NCBI GenBank assembly: GCA_964019415.1
Contig: OZ025881.1
Span: 2,260,280 to 2,324,279 of the forward strand
DNA: 64,000 nucleotides
Source of the DNA: Ianthella basta
Taxonomy: Eukaryota > Porifera > Demospongiae > Verongiida > Ianthellidae
Reading direction: 5' to 3'
Both the position numbers and the translations under genes were made by a program. Numbering within the stretch: the first letter of the stretch is position 1; the number at the start of each line of letters is the position of its first letter. Of the stretch, positions 1 to 12,045 are shown one piece after another. The notes beneath the pieces were generated by a model. The model saw only the letters and a program-made list of their open reading frames with translations. It had not been told where the DNA came from and did no database searches.

Positions 1-159
1 GCCCTAACAGAAGAGACAGGCAGAATACACACACAAACAAGTCATGAATAATGTTAATAATCCACAAGATGAAGATGTGGTTACCAGGTACATATACTTA
101 TATGCAATAATCCACTGTAGTGAGTGCTAATCTGAAAGAACAAATGCCAAAAAAACAAT

Positions 160-333
160 ATAGTGAAACCTGTCTAATGAGGTCACAATCCAGGTCTTTG
201 GCCACATTATGGAGGTGGGCAAGGTGACTGCACCAGAGGTGTGCATACGTACATAGCATACTACCATAATACCCCATGTGCCAACTAGGGTGGGCTGCAT
301 CCACAGTGGTCTCATTGGGCAGGTTTAACTGTA
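160..333. mobile_element. MITE with CAGTGAAACC-type ends, copy 1 (degenerate)
   Basis: The left end reads TATAGTGAAACCTGTCTAAT and the right end is its approximate inverted complement (CATTGGGCAGGTTTAACTGTA). Similar ends occur at 8347-8525 and 53700-53896. It lies inside intron 1 of the DHX38-like gene. There is no coding capacity. TA at both tips is compatible with Tc1/mariner-type insertion, which is inference. Confidence 0.6.
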
Positions 334-522
334 TTCCTTCACATCAGCTTCTCCCCTGTACTCTGTACATACATACATTATGTATACACAATGATGGAAG
401 TATCATCACTGATGGGACTATAGCAGTCCTTAAAGTGCCCAACGTCACACAGGTGACAGAGGCAATTGGGATCAAACAGAGACATATGTAAGCTGTAAGG
501 AGCGGCTCACTAGTGCACTCAC

Positions 523-1225
523 CTTCCACCTCTCTCTCGGGGGTCTCTTCCCAGCTGTGCACACTGCGCTGTGACCGAGATGACCATCCGCCCTCCCTCC
601 CACTCCTCCGCTCCGAATCTCCCTCTCTTCTGCTTCTACGTTCTGAATCTCCTTCCCTTCTCCTCTCACTATCCCTTGCCCCTCTCCGATCCTGTCCCCT
701 CCTCCATCCCTCTCTGTCACGGTATCTATGGTCACTGTCACTCTTCGCCCTCTTTCGGTCATCATCAACATCCCTTTCCATCCGCTCATGGTACCTTTTG
801 CGTTCACCACCCTTAGAGCTAGCAAACACGCCCTGCTCTCGCTCCCTGTCCCGCCTCTCCCGGGACCTCCTAATGGCCTCCTCACTCACTCCCCCCGTGT
901 GAGAGGGTGTCTCACTCTGTTGTTCACGATATTGTCTCTCACGAGGTTTACCAAAGCTTATTCGACTGTTGAAATATCCTACATCATCCTTATCGTCTGC
1001 AGCTTCCTCCTTGCGTCTTCTTGACCCGCTCTGCTCTTGTTGGACCGCTTTAGACCTACCAGACTCTTCTCTCTTCTTCTTCGCCAGAACGTCAAGTCCA
1101 AGCAGAGAGACACTGGGTTTCTTAAAGTCCTGCTTCTTTGAAGGAATTACTTCCACCAGACCTCCCTCTTCGTCCCCGGTAGAGCCTGCAAGCAAGTATC
1201 CTCCCTTCGACTCAAAGCTCTCCAT
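523..1225 (-). CDS. DHX38: DHX38/PRP16 splicing helicase, first coding exon (partial gene)
   Basis: N-terminal exon of the DEAH-box helicase PRP16/DHX38, which remodels the spliceosome at the second step of splicing in the nucleus. The reading starts at the Met at 1225 (MESFESKGGYLL) and ends at a GT donor (GTGAGT) after 523, phase 1. What I see: the family's N-terminal motif SLLGLDVLA, the segment ETPSHTGGVSEEAIRRSRER and GVFASSK, followed by a long Arg/Ser/Asp/Glu-rich tract, in the same order as in vertebrate DHX38 N-termini as I recall them. An upstream in-frame TTG at 1249 is not a likely start. The helicase core would lie left of position 1 and is not in the window; 1-522 is the first part of intron 1. 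Confidence in family is high; the extent is partial. Confidence 0.88.
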
Positions 1226-1434
1226 CCAACCCCTCACTGAATATTTCAATCATTGAACGCGATTTCGCAACGATTCGCCCCAATACAGTAATAGTTTGTA
1301 TATGTACGTGTACTACCTTGTATAAATAAACTATTGTTTGTACTTCAATTAATACACGATCTTTCATCTATGTATCTACATTGCATTTATACGGAAGGTG
1401 TTCAAAAGTGGAGCGGTAACTGAGTTGAAGCGGA
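1226..1434. promoter_or_regulatory. divergent intergenic promoter region (DHX38 / tail-anchored protein gene)
   Basis: 209 bp separate the two start codons of head-to-head genes. The stretch is AT-rich in its middle (1300-1400) and contains no recognisable coding sequence. I infer a shared promoter from the geometry only. TATA-like strings occur (TATAAATAA near 1321) but I cannot assign them to either gene. Confidence 0.45.
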
Positions 1435-3563
1435 ATGGCGCAGAGACAAACAGTGAGTTGCTTTCCTGCGCTTGAATGCACACAGGGAGATCATCAACAT
1501 GGCATTCGACATGTTGATTTGGCCAAGGAGCTTTCAGCAGTGTCAGAAAGCTTAACAGTACGGTGCATGAGTTAGTAACCTTCCCTTGCCGTGCAGCTCA
1601 TTGTCTAAAGATCAGATAGGGTTGCTCGCCTTGATGTTCGTTTAACCCTCAAAGCATTCAATTCAGTGTGGCGCACTTATGTGCACCTTATAGGGCCTAT
1701 CTGATGGAAAGCTAGCAAATCTGCAGTAAAGCCTCAGATCAACCGGCGGAAAATCTTACCAACAGCGAACTCCAGTACTTTTCGACTATGTTGGATTTCA
1801 CAGAATAAAACGCAGTGTTTCGCTTCGCCCCACCGCTCACTAACCTCCCCTGTACTCGAAGCATGCATACCATGGATAATGCTTGTGACAAAAACAGTGT
1901 ATTTCTGTGGTGTTGCCTGCCATTCACAGTCCCAGATGCACTATGGATGTGTGTATAATGTGCTATACTAGTGTACTGTGTTAGCTGGTAGGGATTGTTG
2001 GCAGTGTCTGGGCTGAAGTGGGCATTTGTTCAAGTGTGAATTGTGTAAATAGTTGAGTGTTGTCTAATTCAATATTGCATGAGGAAAGTGGGGGACAATG
2101 GTGAAAGGTGTTGTGGCTGTAATTGTGGTTGCAGCCCCGGTGTGCTGGTAGGGTGGACCTGGGTGGTGTGTGGCCCAGTGCCTAGTGGTGATCCAGAGTA
2201 GCTGTTCTTCAAGGAAGGTCTGTGTGTGTTGGGTGTGGTGTATTGGTAGTGTGTGGTGTGTGTGTGTGTGTGTTTGGTGAGGTGGTGGTTGTGTGTGTAG
2301 TGTGTGTGTGTGTGCTAGGATTGGGTATACTGTTAAATTGCTGTGTGTACAGGAATGGCTTTACCTCTGTGAGCAATGTGCTAGAGCTGTAGTGTAGAGG
2401 CTCATGCATTTGTGGCTACACTCTCTGTCTGTTAGAAGAAGTGGAAACGGCACATGGTTAGAGTTGTTACAGGCCATGCATAATAGAGATGGGAGTATAC
2501 ACAGTATACTATCAACTCATCACACATCTAGCTGTCGTTGGGTGTGTCTGGGATGTATCATGCTCACAACCCTGTGCCCATTAAGCTGTAGGTACAGACT
2601 ATATCCTGGTGTTTTTAAAATGTGGCCTTCCTCTTCTCCCGTAGAAGCGCAGTGGTCGCCAGGCTAAGGTGGTTCACAGCGGTGAGAGCAGAGTAGTCAG
2701 GGTGAGTGGGCACCACTTCTTGCTGGGTCTGTGTGCTCAAAGCATACTCACACTGTAGTATCCATGGTGTGCAGTCAGTTGGTTAGATTGATTGATTGAT
2801 CGATTGACTGATTTTCTTCCAGTTGCACTACAGCTACACATTCATGCATATACGCATATATCATACACACCTTTGGCTGCTGTAGCAGTATGTCACATAT
2901 GCAGGCAGATGATGATAGTGATGCACGCTTTTACAAGTTTGTTTGCAAGTTTATAATCTTGTTCCTGTCTCAACTGCCCTCCTCTCACAGACACGGCGAA
3001 GTGTACTGAAAAGTGCAGTGTCTGGTGGTCCCACTGTACCTCACATTGAGACTAGGGCTTACGCTGAGCACAGCACGGATGAGGAGATGGATAAAAGCTT
3101 GAAGAAGACTGTGCAGCAGACAGTGGACCAGGCACTGGTGGAGCTTGAGGAGGCTGGGAATAATGGAAGCATCAGGGCTGTCACAGAGACAGTTGTAACT
3201 ACTACGACCATGCAGTCGTCAGGCACTGTATTGCAGGATGTGAGCAACACCGCTGGTCCCAGCCATGCCCCAAAGGCACACAGCACCCCTTACCGTGAGG
3301 GTGTGAAGACTGGAGCACTCCTGGACTGCAGTGACAGTGAGGCTGAGTGCTCTGTCCTCACACGCAGGCCTCTCTATCAGACCCAACAGGAAGAGGAGAT
3401 GCAGAAGGAGGAGGAGGAAACTGATGGTGGGAACACAGCCTCCCCTCCAGCAGAGATGCAGGCCCCAGCGTGGATGAATCTGCGCTTCTACGAGCTCTTT
3501 CTTCTTGTAGCGGTTGGCCTCTGTCTCACTGCCCTCTTTTGGTATACACTGCAGCGCTACTAG
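1435..3563 (+). CDS. unrecognised protein with C-terminal membrane anchor (3-exon model)
   Basis: Proposed exons are 1435-1557, 2645-2701 and 2991-3563, all joined in phase 0 and giving 250 aa. Exon 1 starts MAQRQTVSCF; the donor after 1557 is GTACGG. The middle exon is 19 codons with clean TAG/GTGAGT borders and a basic sequence (KRSGRQAKVV). The last exon is best supported: CACAG acceptor, acidic and Thr/Ser-rich middle (VTETVVTTTT), a patch STPYREGVKTG, a run of Glu, then a hydrophobic segment ELFLLVAVGLCLTALFWYTL six residues or fewer from the stop. That end is typical of tail-anchored proteins of the ER or nuclear envelope. I looked for a LEM domain (as in LAP2/emerin) because the layout resembles those proteins, and did not find the GPIT/TR signature; further exons between 1558 and 2644 could hold it. 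Family unknown. Confidence 0.55.
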
Positions 3564-4788
3564 AGTGAACCTCCACCTGGAGAAGCACCGGCTATAAATA
3601 CAGGGTGTGGGTAGAACTGGCTTACTATTACTATCTGCTTTGTACTTTTGTGAGATATGTATAGATGTGTGTTAAACAAGTGGACTCTTGGCAGTGTACA
3701 CTTTTAGCATTCTAGTTTAGTTTTGGAGGAACTTGTGCTCTGTTTTATCAGAATCAGTGTGTTTTTACTGAGATTAGCAGCTGTTTTATACATTACACCA
3801 AGATTTGAGGTGCTGATGGGTTGTATTAGTTTTTTCACTTATTATAACATGCCTATTCATGTTGATAGTACAAGTCACAGTGTACGTGGGCCTGTCCTGA
3901 CAACATGTTGCATGTGCCATTAATCCAGTCAGTTCTACACTACGTATATATCGAGATGCGTGTGTTCTACATGCAAGTCGTATAATTATATTGATTGTGT
4001 CTTCCATGCAATTACTTGTGCCTTTGAACCCATTGCATGCTGCAGCTGGTTTACATGCCTCTGGCCAGCTCCATCTGCGCTGCATGGATAGCTGACATAT
4101 CTTGAGCTGGTTGGGTCCATGTGTTGATTGTGATCCACTCTATAGCTTGCAATTGTATGATGTCATAGTCCTCAAGTGGCACACGTATGTGTGTTATATA
4201 CAGCATAGCATATAGTTCTGACTGCCCCATCAGGTCGACTTCACCATACATGCAGGCCATAGCCAGACTTGTGTGCTGAAGCCTTTAACCTTTAACATGA
4301 ACTTGAGAGAGGGTTAGTTCGCCAGATCTGGCCAGCTTAGTCCAACAAAGTTTGAACCTTGCCGACATTACAATTGGATGCATCCTCTGGTCTTCTTCAG
4401 AGCAAAACGTGAACTGTTTTGGTTGGCAATCATAATTAATAAGTCATACAATGCGAGGTGTGTTCATTCGTACAACACTGACATTAATGCTTCAGGAGTG
4501 TTAAGGCTTGCATATTAATGAAATCGATTACATGCAATTGTTTGTTTTGTACCTTGAAAGTACGCATCTTGATCAATCAAGAGCAAATTTGCATTTATAT
4601 TGATCAAACATTATATAGAACAGTATGCATAACACTGCAACTGCAATCAGTACACATGTAATGTTTTTCAATTATGTTATTGCCAGTATACATGCCAATT
4701 AATATAATATTATACACAACCCATTATATTGAATGCAATACAAAATATGCTGAGAATTACTGCCAACAAACCACTGAAAAGACTATAG
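3564..4788. other. intergenic, convergent 3' ends; nothing coding seen
   Basis: About 1.2 kb between the stop of the tail-anchored protein gene (+) and the stop of the receptor kinase (-). I see 3'-UTR-like AT-rich sequence, no open frame with coding character and no repeat longer than a few units. Confidence 0.6.
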
Positions 4789-7700
4789 CTAAATGTAAAG
4801 AGTCTCTTCATTTCCCTTCCGCGGGTACAATTTCTGCAAAGCAAACAGTTCCCCTTGTAGTTTAGAAAAGGTGGGTCGTTCATGCTTGTCTTCTTTCCAA
4901 CATTGGCGCATCAGCTCATACCTGCATACAGAGGTGAGGAGAGGGGAGGGGAGGAGACAAGAAGAGAAAGGAGAAGAGGAGAGGGGAGGGGACAGGAAGA
5001 GAAAGGAGGAGAGGAGAGGAGAGGGGACAGGAAGAGAAAGGAGGAGAGGAGAGGAGAGGGGAGTGGACAAGAAGAGAAAGGAGGAGAGGAGAGGAGAGGG
5101 GAGGGGAGGGGGGAGGGGACAAGAAGAGAAAGGAGGAGAGGAGAGGGGAGGGGAGGGGAGGGGACAGGAAGAGAAAGGAGGGAATGGGAGAGAATGTAGG
5201 AGAGGAGAGGAGAGGGTTGGGGAGGGGACAAGAAGAGAAAGGAGGAGAGGAGAGGGGAGGGAGGGGACAAGAAGAGAAAGGAGAGGAGAAGGGAGGGGAG
5301 GGGACGGGGAGAGAAAGGAGGGAATGGGAGAGAATGTAGGAGAGAAGCGGAGAGGGGAGGGGAGGGAGAGGAGGGAGAATGCAAGGGAGGGGAGGGGACG
5401 GGGGAGAAAGGAGGGGAGGGTAGTGCAAAACACAACTCAACAGATGCGGATATTCCACAAGCATTCTAACACACTATCCCAGATTGTGCAGGCAGCCTAC
5501 GCAATGAGCACTTTCAACAACACACTATGCATGTAATGTGTGATGTAGACAAGTCACTTCTAATGGTATGTATGCTTTGGTTTTAGGGAAGCAGGAAAGG
5601 GATGAATCTTACTGTATTTCTGATAGAAATAGTAAGTAGGGAGTAGGGCTTATTACATACTGTTCACGCCCACTTACAGCTCATCCGGGCAGTCCTTGGG
5701 TTGTGCCATCCTGCGTCCACTGTGGAGGTAGCTCACTACGTCACTCACTGGCACCTCCTACACGGGCAGGTACACAGTGTACAGACATGCACAGTAGGTT
5801 GGGTGTAGTGCTGCACGGGTAGCTGTACAGGTTAACTGGTGGAACTGGGATAGGAAAACGCAATAGTTGTTAGTCAAGACAATCTGACAGGACGTCCAGA
5901 AATATAGTATGATCATTCAGATGCTGTCCCACAGGAGGAGAGAGACAGCTGTCCCACAGGAGGAGAGAGTCAGCTGTCCCACAGGAAGAGAGAGACAGCA
6001 GTCCCACAGGAGGAGGAGAGAGACAGCTGTCCCACACCAGGAGGAGAGAGACAGCTGTCCCACAGGAGGAGGAGAGAGACAGCTGTCCCACACCAGGAGG
6101 AGAGAGACAGCTGTCCCACAGGAGGAGAGAGACAGCTGTCCCACAGGAGGAGAGAGACAGCTGTCCTGCAGGAGGAGAGAGACAGCTGTCCTGCAGGAGG
6201 AGAGAGACAGCAGTCCCACAGGAGGAGAGAGACAGCTGTCCCACAGGAGGAGAGAGACAGCTGTCCCACAGGAGGAGAGAGACAGCTGTCCCACAGGAGG
6301 AGAGAGACAGCTGTCCCACAGGAGGAGAGAGACAGCTGTCCCACAGGAGGAGAGAGACAGCTGTCCCACAGGAGGAGAGAGTCAGCTGTCCCACAGGAAG
6401 AGAGAGACAGCAGTCCCACAGGAGGAGAGAGACAGCTGTCCCACAGGAGAGAGACAGCTGTCCCACAGGAGGAGAGAGTCAGCTGTCCCACAGGAAGAGA
6501 GAGACAGCAGTCCCACAGGAGGAGAGAGACAGCTGTCCCACAGGAGAGAGACAGCTGTCCCACAGGAGGAGGGAGACAGCTGTCCTGCAGGAGGAGAGAG
6601 ACAGCTGTCCCACAGGAGGAGAGAGACAGCTGTCCCACAGGAGGAGAGAGACAGCTGTCCCACAGGAGGAGAGAGACAGCTGTCCCACACCAGGAGGAGA
6701 GTCATGGGCAGTGGCCGTACTGCGTCTCTGTGGCACATGATCTTGCCAAGTGACTGAAAAGCTCTATAATATAATTATGCATTACATAATGTGTTGGATT
6801 AATGCTAGTTTGATGCACACATGGTGCAGGCAATGTTATGTTACACACACTGGTATACACTATATGTACAGAGTACACACTGCACTGTAACACTACCATG
6901 TTGCCTGTTGGTGCATGTAGTGTTGCATGCACGTCAGTCGCACTGGTACAAGCTGCAAGGGAGAGTGCATGAGGGATGACTGTACAACTGGCCTACCTTC
7001 AGTGGAGGCAGCCCAAAGCTAGTAATCTCCCACATCACTACTCCAAAGCTCCACACTACACAGATAAGAACAAGGACCATTACTCTTCATGTAAGTGTGT
7101 ATCACTGGAGCAAGTACAGTCTCTTGCACACTCACCAACATACACTATCACATACTCTAGATCACTCACATCCTCACTACATACCAGTTCACTACACACC
7201 AGTCCATGCACTCTAACAAACACACATACAAACACACATATACAAACACACATATACAAACACACATACAAACACACATACAAACACACATACAAGTACA
7301 CATACAAACACACATACAAACACACATACAAACACACACACACAGATGCCCACCCACCCAAACAGGGATGAAAGTACATGTGACATGTGTGCATGCATGC
7401 CTATACCCACACCACTGCCTTGCATGCCATTCACACAGCTCACCATCACTGTAAGTGGAGTACTTCCGGTACTCAATGGCCTCCAGTGCCATCCACTTGA
7501 CAGGGAGCCTGTTCTTTGAGGTCATCTGGTAGTAGCTGTCATCCTTGGCCAGCGCACGAGACATGCCAAAGTCAGCGACAACACAGCTCAGCCCGTCACC
7601 CACCAGCACATTCCTGCCATGACAGAGAGAGAAGGGGACCAGAAGCATCCAGTTCTTATGCTGAACTTGCTCTTTGCTAGTAGCCCATTGTTGCACACAA

Positions 7701-7907
7701 GGACTACAATCTCTCAGCATAGTAACCACCATCACTCTTGCATCTTCATACAGTTGCACTCACCGAGCAGCAAGATCTCTGTGAATAAAGTACTTTGACG
7801 CAAGGTAGTTCATTCCAGAGGCAATCTGCAAGGAGGACACCCAGCAGAATACAGAAGAGGTGAAGATTATGAGTTAGTGGAGCTACTCAGATACATACAT
7901 ACGAGCA

Positions 7908-7971
<64 letters not shown>

Positions 7972-10900
7972 CACACACACAAACACACACACAAGCACAC
8001 ACACAAGCACACACACAGAGAGACATGCACCTGTTCAGCTATGTACACCATTTCTGCCTTTCCCACTTTAGGCGGAGCAGGAGATGACGTGCTGTTCCTC
8101 TCTGCTCTTCTGATCCTACACAACAACACAAACATGAACCATTACCACAGGCCAATCAATCCAGATAGAGCAAGCACACACACAGCCTATCCTGCCAGTA
8201 TATAGCATACAAGCAAAAAGGAATATAGTGCAATCAATAGGTAATCGGCCTTGGCCTGCTGAGATACTAACACCAGTGTAGTAGGCTGGTACGAATATTA
8301 ATTAATTAATAAGTTAGATAAATAAAATTAATTAGTGTTTAATGCATATAGTGAAACCTGCTTAAGATGGTCACTATGTTAGGCAGCCACCTCTCTAAAA
8401 CAGCCAGCCTCCCTGGCCCCAAATAGCACAAAAGCATTGCAGTCTACCTCTGTAGAGCAGCCACCTCTCTATAAAGGTCAGCTAGAACTGGCCCACAGGT
8501 GGCTGTCTTGGACAGGTTCCACTGCATAAAACTAGTGTATTGCATCCTTCACATGAACACCGATGTGACACAGTACAAAACAGCATTTGAACAGCATTTT
8601 GAATAGCATTCATCTACGTACTCTGCCAATAGGTGCACCTCAAAGCAACTGCTACATACGTATGTATTAGCATGTACACATTTGGTCCACAAAGCAGATC
8701 GCTCAATGGTCAGTCGGGCTAACACCCCACAACGTTCTACCTTCCATGGTGGTTGAGAGAGAGGCGCAGTGCACAACACACAGTAGTGGCACCACACCAT
8801 GCACTACCTAGCAGTAGCTGTGACTTAGGAGATACAATGCCGCACAGACTAAGCATTCTAGCACATGTACTGTATATCATTAACCAATGAAAATAGCTAG
8901 AGGGGTGTACACCCACAGCTATGGGAGTGGCCAAAGGAGATGATGACAGGTTGAACAAGGGAAGTAAATGAAACTGAGCGAGCAGCTAAAACCAAAGGCA
9001 ACTGTGCAAAGATAAGCTAAACTTGGTCTTTATAGAGAAGTGGCTGCATTACAGAGGTACACCGCATGATGTGGTGCTAAGCCAGTGCAATTTGGGACCA
9101 TTTTAGAGAAGTGAATGCCTTAGGTACAGTCACCATTACAGATTAGTTCAACATGCTGCCTTACTCCAGAGGACTTAGCCTCCACCTGCCAAGCTATAGG
9201 TACGTAGGACTCCTACAGGGACATACTGTACTCTAAAGAGCAAGAGAAATGAAGTAACAGACAGCTTACTGTCGGAGGAAGTTCCTAAGGTCTCCATTGG
9301 GGAAGTAGGGTGTGATGACCATGACTGGTTTGCTCTGGGTGCACACACCAAGGAGGGGAAGAACATAGGGACTGCAGAAGTGGGCAAGAATCTGTGCCTC
9401 TGCAAGAAATTCACTCCGGTCCTTCTCCTTAGAGTCGTCTGAGTGCAGAGGGGATGGAGGAGGGAGGGACGGAGGGAGGAAGGATCACTCACTGGTATAC
9501 CTCAGCAATGCACACCTATCTGTTGTGGTATCATTTGGCTCACTTTTAAGCTTCTTCACTGCTACGACAGTGTCTGCCTCCCCTGGGATGAGGTTCTTTG
9601 CCACTCCCTTGTACACCCTGTGGGATGGGTGGATATGGAATTCAAGTAAGTAATAAGTGCCTACTTTGCATCAAAAGTGTGTTGAAGTACATACAAAGTG
9701 ACTGCTAGCACAACTGAGCCAGTCAGCATGTATGTGTGTATTGTGTGAGGTGTGTGTGCGTGCGTGTGTGTGTGTGCGCGCGCGTGTGTGTGTAACAAAT
9801 GAATGTATAAACGAATGCATGCATGTGTCCTGGACCTTTATGCATGGTGTGTTTGTCATGAGCATGTATGTATGTATGGGAGTACTAAATGTGCCTTCAC
9901 AGATAGCCCTACCTAACTAGTACAGGGGTCCCAGTATAGGACAAGTACTGGAAGGATCCAGTGAGGGTAATAATTAAAAGCAGATGTATGTGTGTACGTA
10001 GTTGAGAATGCATGGCATATATACCAAACATAGCCTCGTACCCAGTCCCTATTTCCATTCCGACTTCCGCTCGGGAGGGAAGCCGAGCGGAATTTGGAAT
10101 GGAAATAGGGACTGGGTACGAGGCTATACCAAACAGTGCATGTCTTGTAGTTGACTCACTGTCCAAACTCTCCTTCTCCAATCTGATTCAGTAGGGTCAC
10201 CACGTCATGCCTCTTCTCAAATCCAGACAGAATACCATGAGAAGTCACATCCTGATGAAAAAGAAGGCAGCACAAACACACATTGCACACAGCCATCCCA
10301 CTGATGCGACCAGCACCCAGACCACTCACAGAGTGGTAGATCTCTTCAAACTTCAAATAGACATCTTCATTATCGTAATCCTCTGGAGTGGCATCCTCTT
10401 CCGGTAGAGTTGCATTGGCAGGGTCAAACTGCTTCTTGCCCGTGTTGGGGCACCACAGGGCTGCTGGGCCACCCGCCGAAACGCTTGCTTGCCTTGCCCT
10501 CATCCCAAGGTTGTGGCTGTGGTCTCGATTGTGAGACACATTCATGTACAAGTCATTATCTGGGAATTGATCTTCGGCTGAAGTATTGTCAATATGTACT
10601 TCTTTGCCAGGAACGTAGCCTGTGAGAGTAGGAAGAGGTGGTAGCAGTGAGCGGACAGATTAGAAAGGTAGTCCTGTCAAATGGTGGTACTCTTATGTTC
10701 CATGCATATAAGCCGAATGCTACATAAAGTAGGAATTTGTAAATGCTGACAGGATAAAGAGACTACCTACCTGTGTAGAGGAATGAACAGTGTACTAAAA
10801 CAATCACTACTATGTACAGTATGTATGAAATTCACAGACATAATGACACATCTCCATCGACATCCGTGCCTACTGTCCCAGCTAGATAGAAACTTGTATA

Positions 10901-12001
10901 ATTATGTATATATATGTACCTCTCAGACAAAGACACCTTTTATACTAAGGACAATGAGGCAGTCCCAAATTGTCACTCAACAAAACTCTTTGATCAATCA
11001 GTGATTATCGTGAATCACATTTAATACTTACGAACGCTTTTCTTTGCTTTATCCTGACTCATCTCAGTCAAGGTGACAGACGCATACATCCTAAAGCACC
11101 AAAGGGGAGCAGACACGTCATCATACCTCAAGAGATCCCATACACATGTGCCAGCAGACATTGGAAGAATACATGTAACATGAATAAAGGCAAAGTCCAT
11201 TGTATTCTTTTATGTTGACCTTAAAATTTGACCCAGACACAGAACATTCTGGATGTCCTAGATGCAGAAAATTCTGGATGTGCTAGTGTGACTCAAAATT
11301 ACCATTTCAAAAATGTTAGCACCCTCACAGAGCACATGGACATACAATACAATTTGGTAGTAAAAAAGTGAATGCAGGAGGGGTGGGGGGGGGGGGGGTG
11401 GAGGGGAGGCATTCGCTCTCCCTTGCTTCAGTCTCCCCCCCCCCCCCTGAAAATTTTCAAAATACAGCACTGAACACATGTGTAGTGTTTACTATCTCAT
11501 GCCAACACACGCTCACTCTGGATCTTCCCCGTCTGTGACCAGGGCCATTAAACCAACTGTGGATTCAGACGAATGTTTTATAACTGTACTGTTATTCTTG
11601 ATGACAAAATCTCTGGGGGGGGGGGGGGGGGGGGGGGATACATCAGTGTTGGTGTGACATGACAATGAGTTGGTAAGTGAGAAGTTAATGTTACATTGAG
11701 AGGGTTCACAGTATGTGAGTAGGAGTGGCCATACAGTGAGTGGGAGTGGCCATACATTGAGGTACACGGGTGATAGCATGCCTGTGGGCTGGACAGGTCC
11801 ACCTGATGCACTAGACCACTCCCTTAACCAGCAGACTAGATTACATAGAAACTGGGCCTACACCATATGGACACACAATGGACACATGGACATGGACATA
11901 CGTATGGACACACAATGGATACTGGGCACCAGTCCACACAGGCTAGTTGAGCATCACTGCACGCTGGGTAGCTTCATGAAAACTCACAGTATACATGTAG
12001 T

Positions 12002-12045
<44 letters not shown>

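Larger units (their letters stand above)
4789..11612 (-). other. RTK cytoplasmic exons 9-20 (juxtamembrane and kinase)
   Basis: Exons: 11517-11612, 11032-11090, 10330-10619 (juxtamembrane, with DEDVY-like acidic Tyr sites such as EDYDNEDVYLKF), 10160-10251 (glycine loop), 9493-9617 (VAVKK), 9270-9438 (alpha-C Glu in EFLAEAQIL, and hinge), 8031-8115 (short insert, RNSTSSPAPP), 7764-7825 (HRDLAAR), 7444-7613 (DFG to APE-equivalent ALEA), 6997-7055 (VWSFGVVMWE), 5678-5757, 4789-4921 (stop at 4789-4791). Donors and acceptors all fit GT-AG. For exon 13 a nearer GT at 9511 would break the frame; the GTGAGT donor after 9493 restores it. Tyr pairs in the activation loop (DDSYYQ) are likely autophosphorylation sites by family knowledge. 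Confidence 0.85.

Noticed and set aside
2404..2667. 87-codon plus-strand frame upstream of the 57-nt exon
   Set aside because: It crosses the splice acceptor at 2644 in another frame and has no recognisable features.
1435..3563. LEM-domain inner nuclear membrane protein
   Set aside because: The C-terminal anchor fits, but no LEM signature could be found in the exons.
4789..5464. Pro/Ser/Leu-rich open frames on the minus strand and Arg/Glu-rich frames on the plus strand
   Set aside because: Composition artefact of the polypurine tract; only the last 44 codons at 4789-4921 are a real exon.
5931..6697. CRISPR-like repeat array
   Set aside because: Units are directly adjacent with no unique spacers, and the window is eukaryotic.
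5909..6757. Long open frames (up to about 280 codons) over the 25-bp repeat on both strands
   Set aside because: They arise because the 25-bp unit lacks stops and shifts phase each copy. The region is intron 18 of the receptor kinase.
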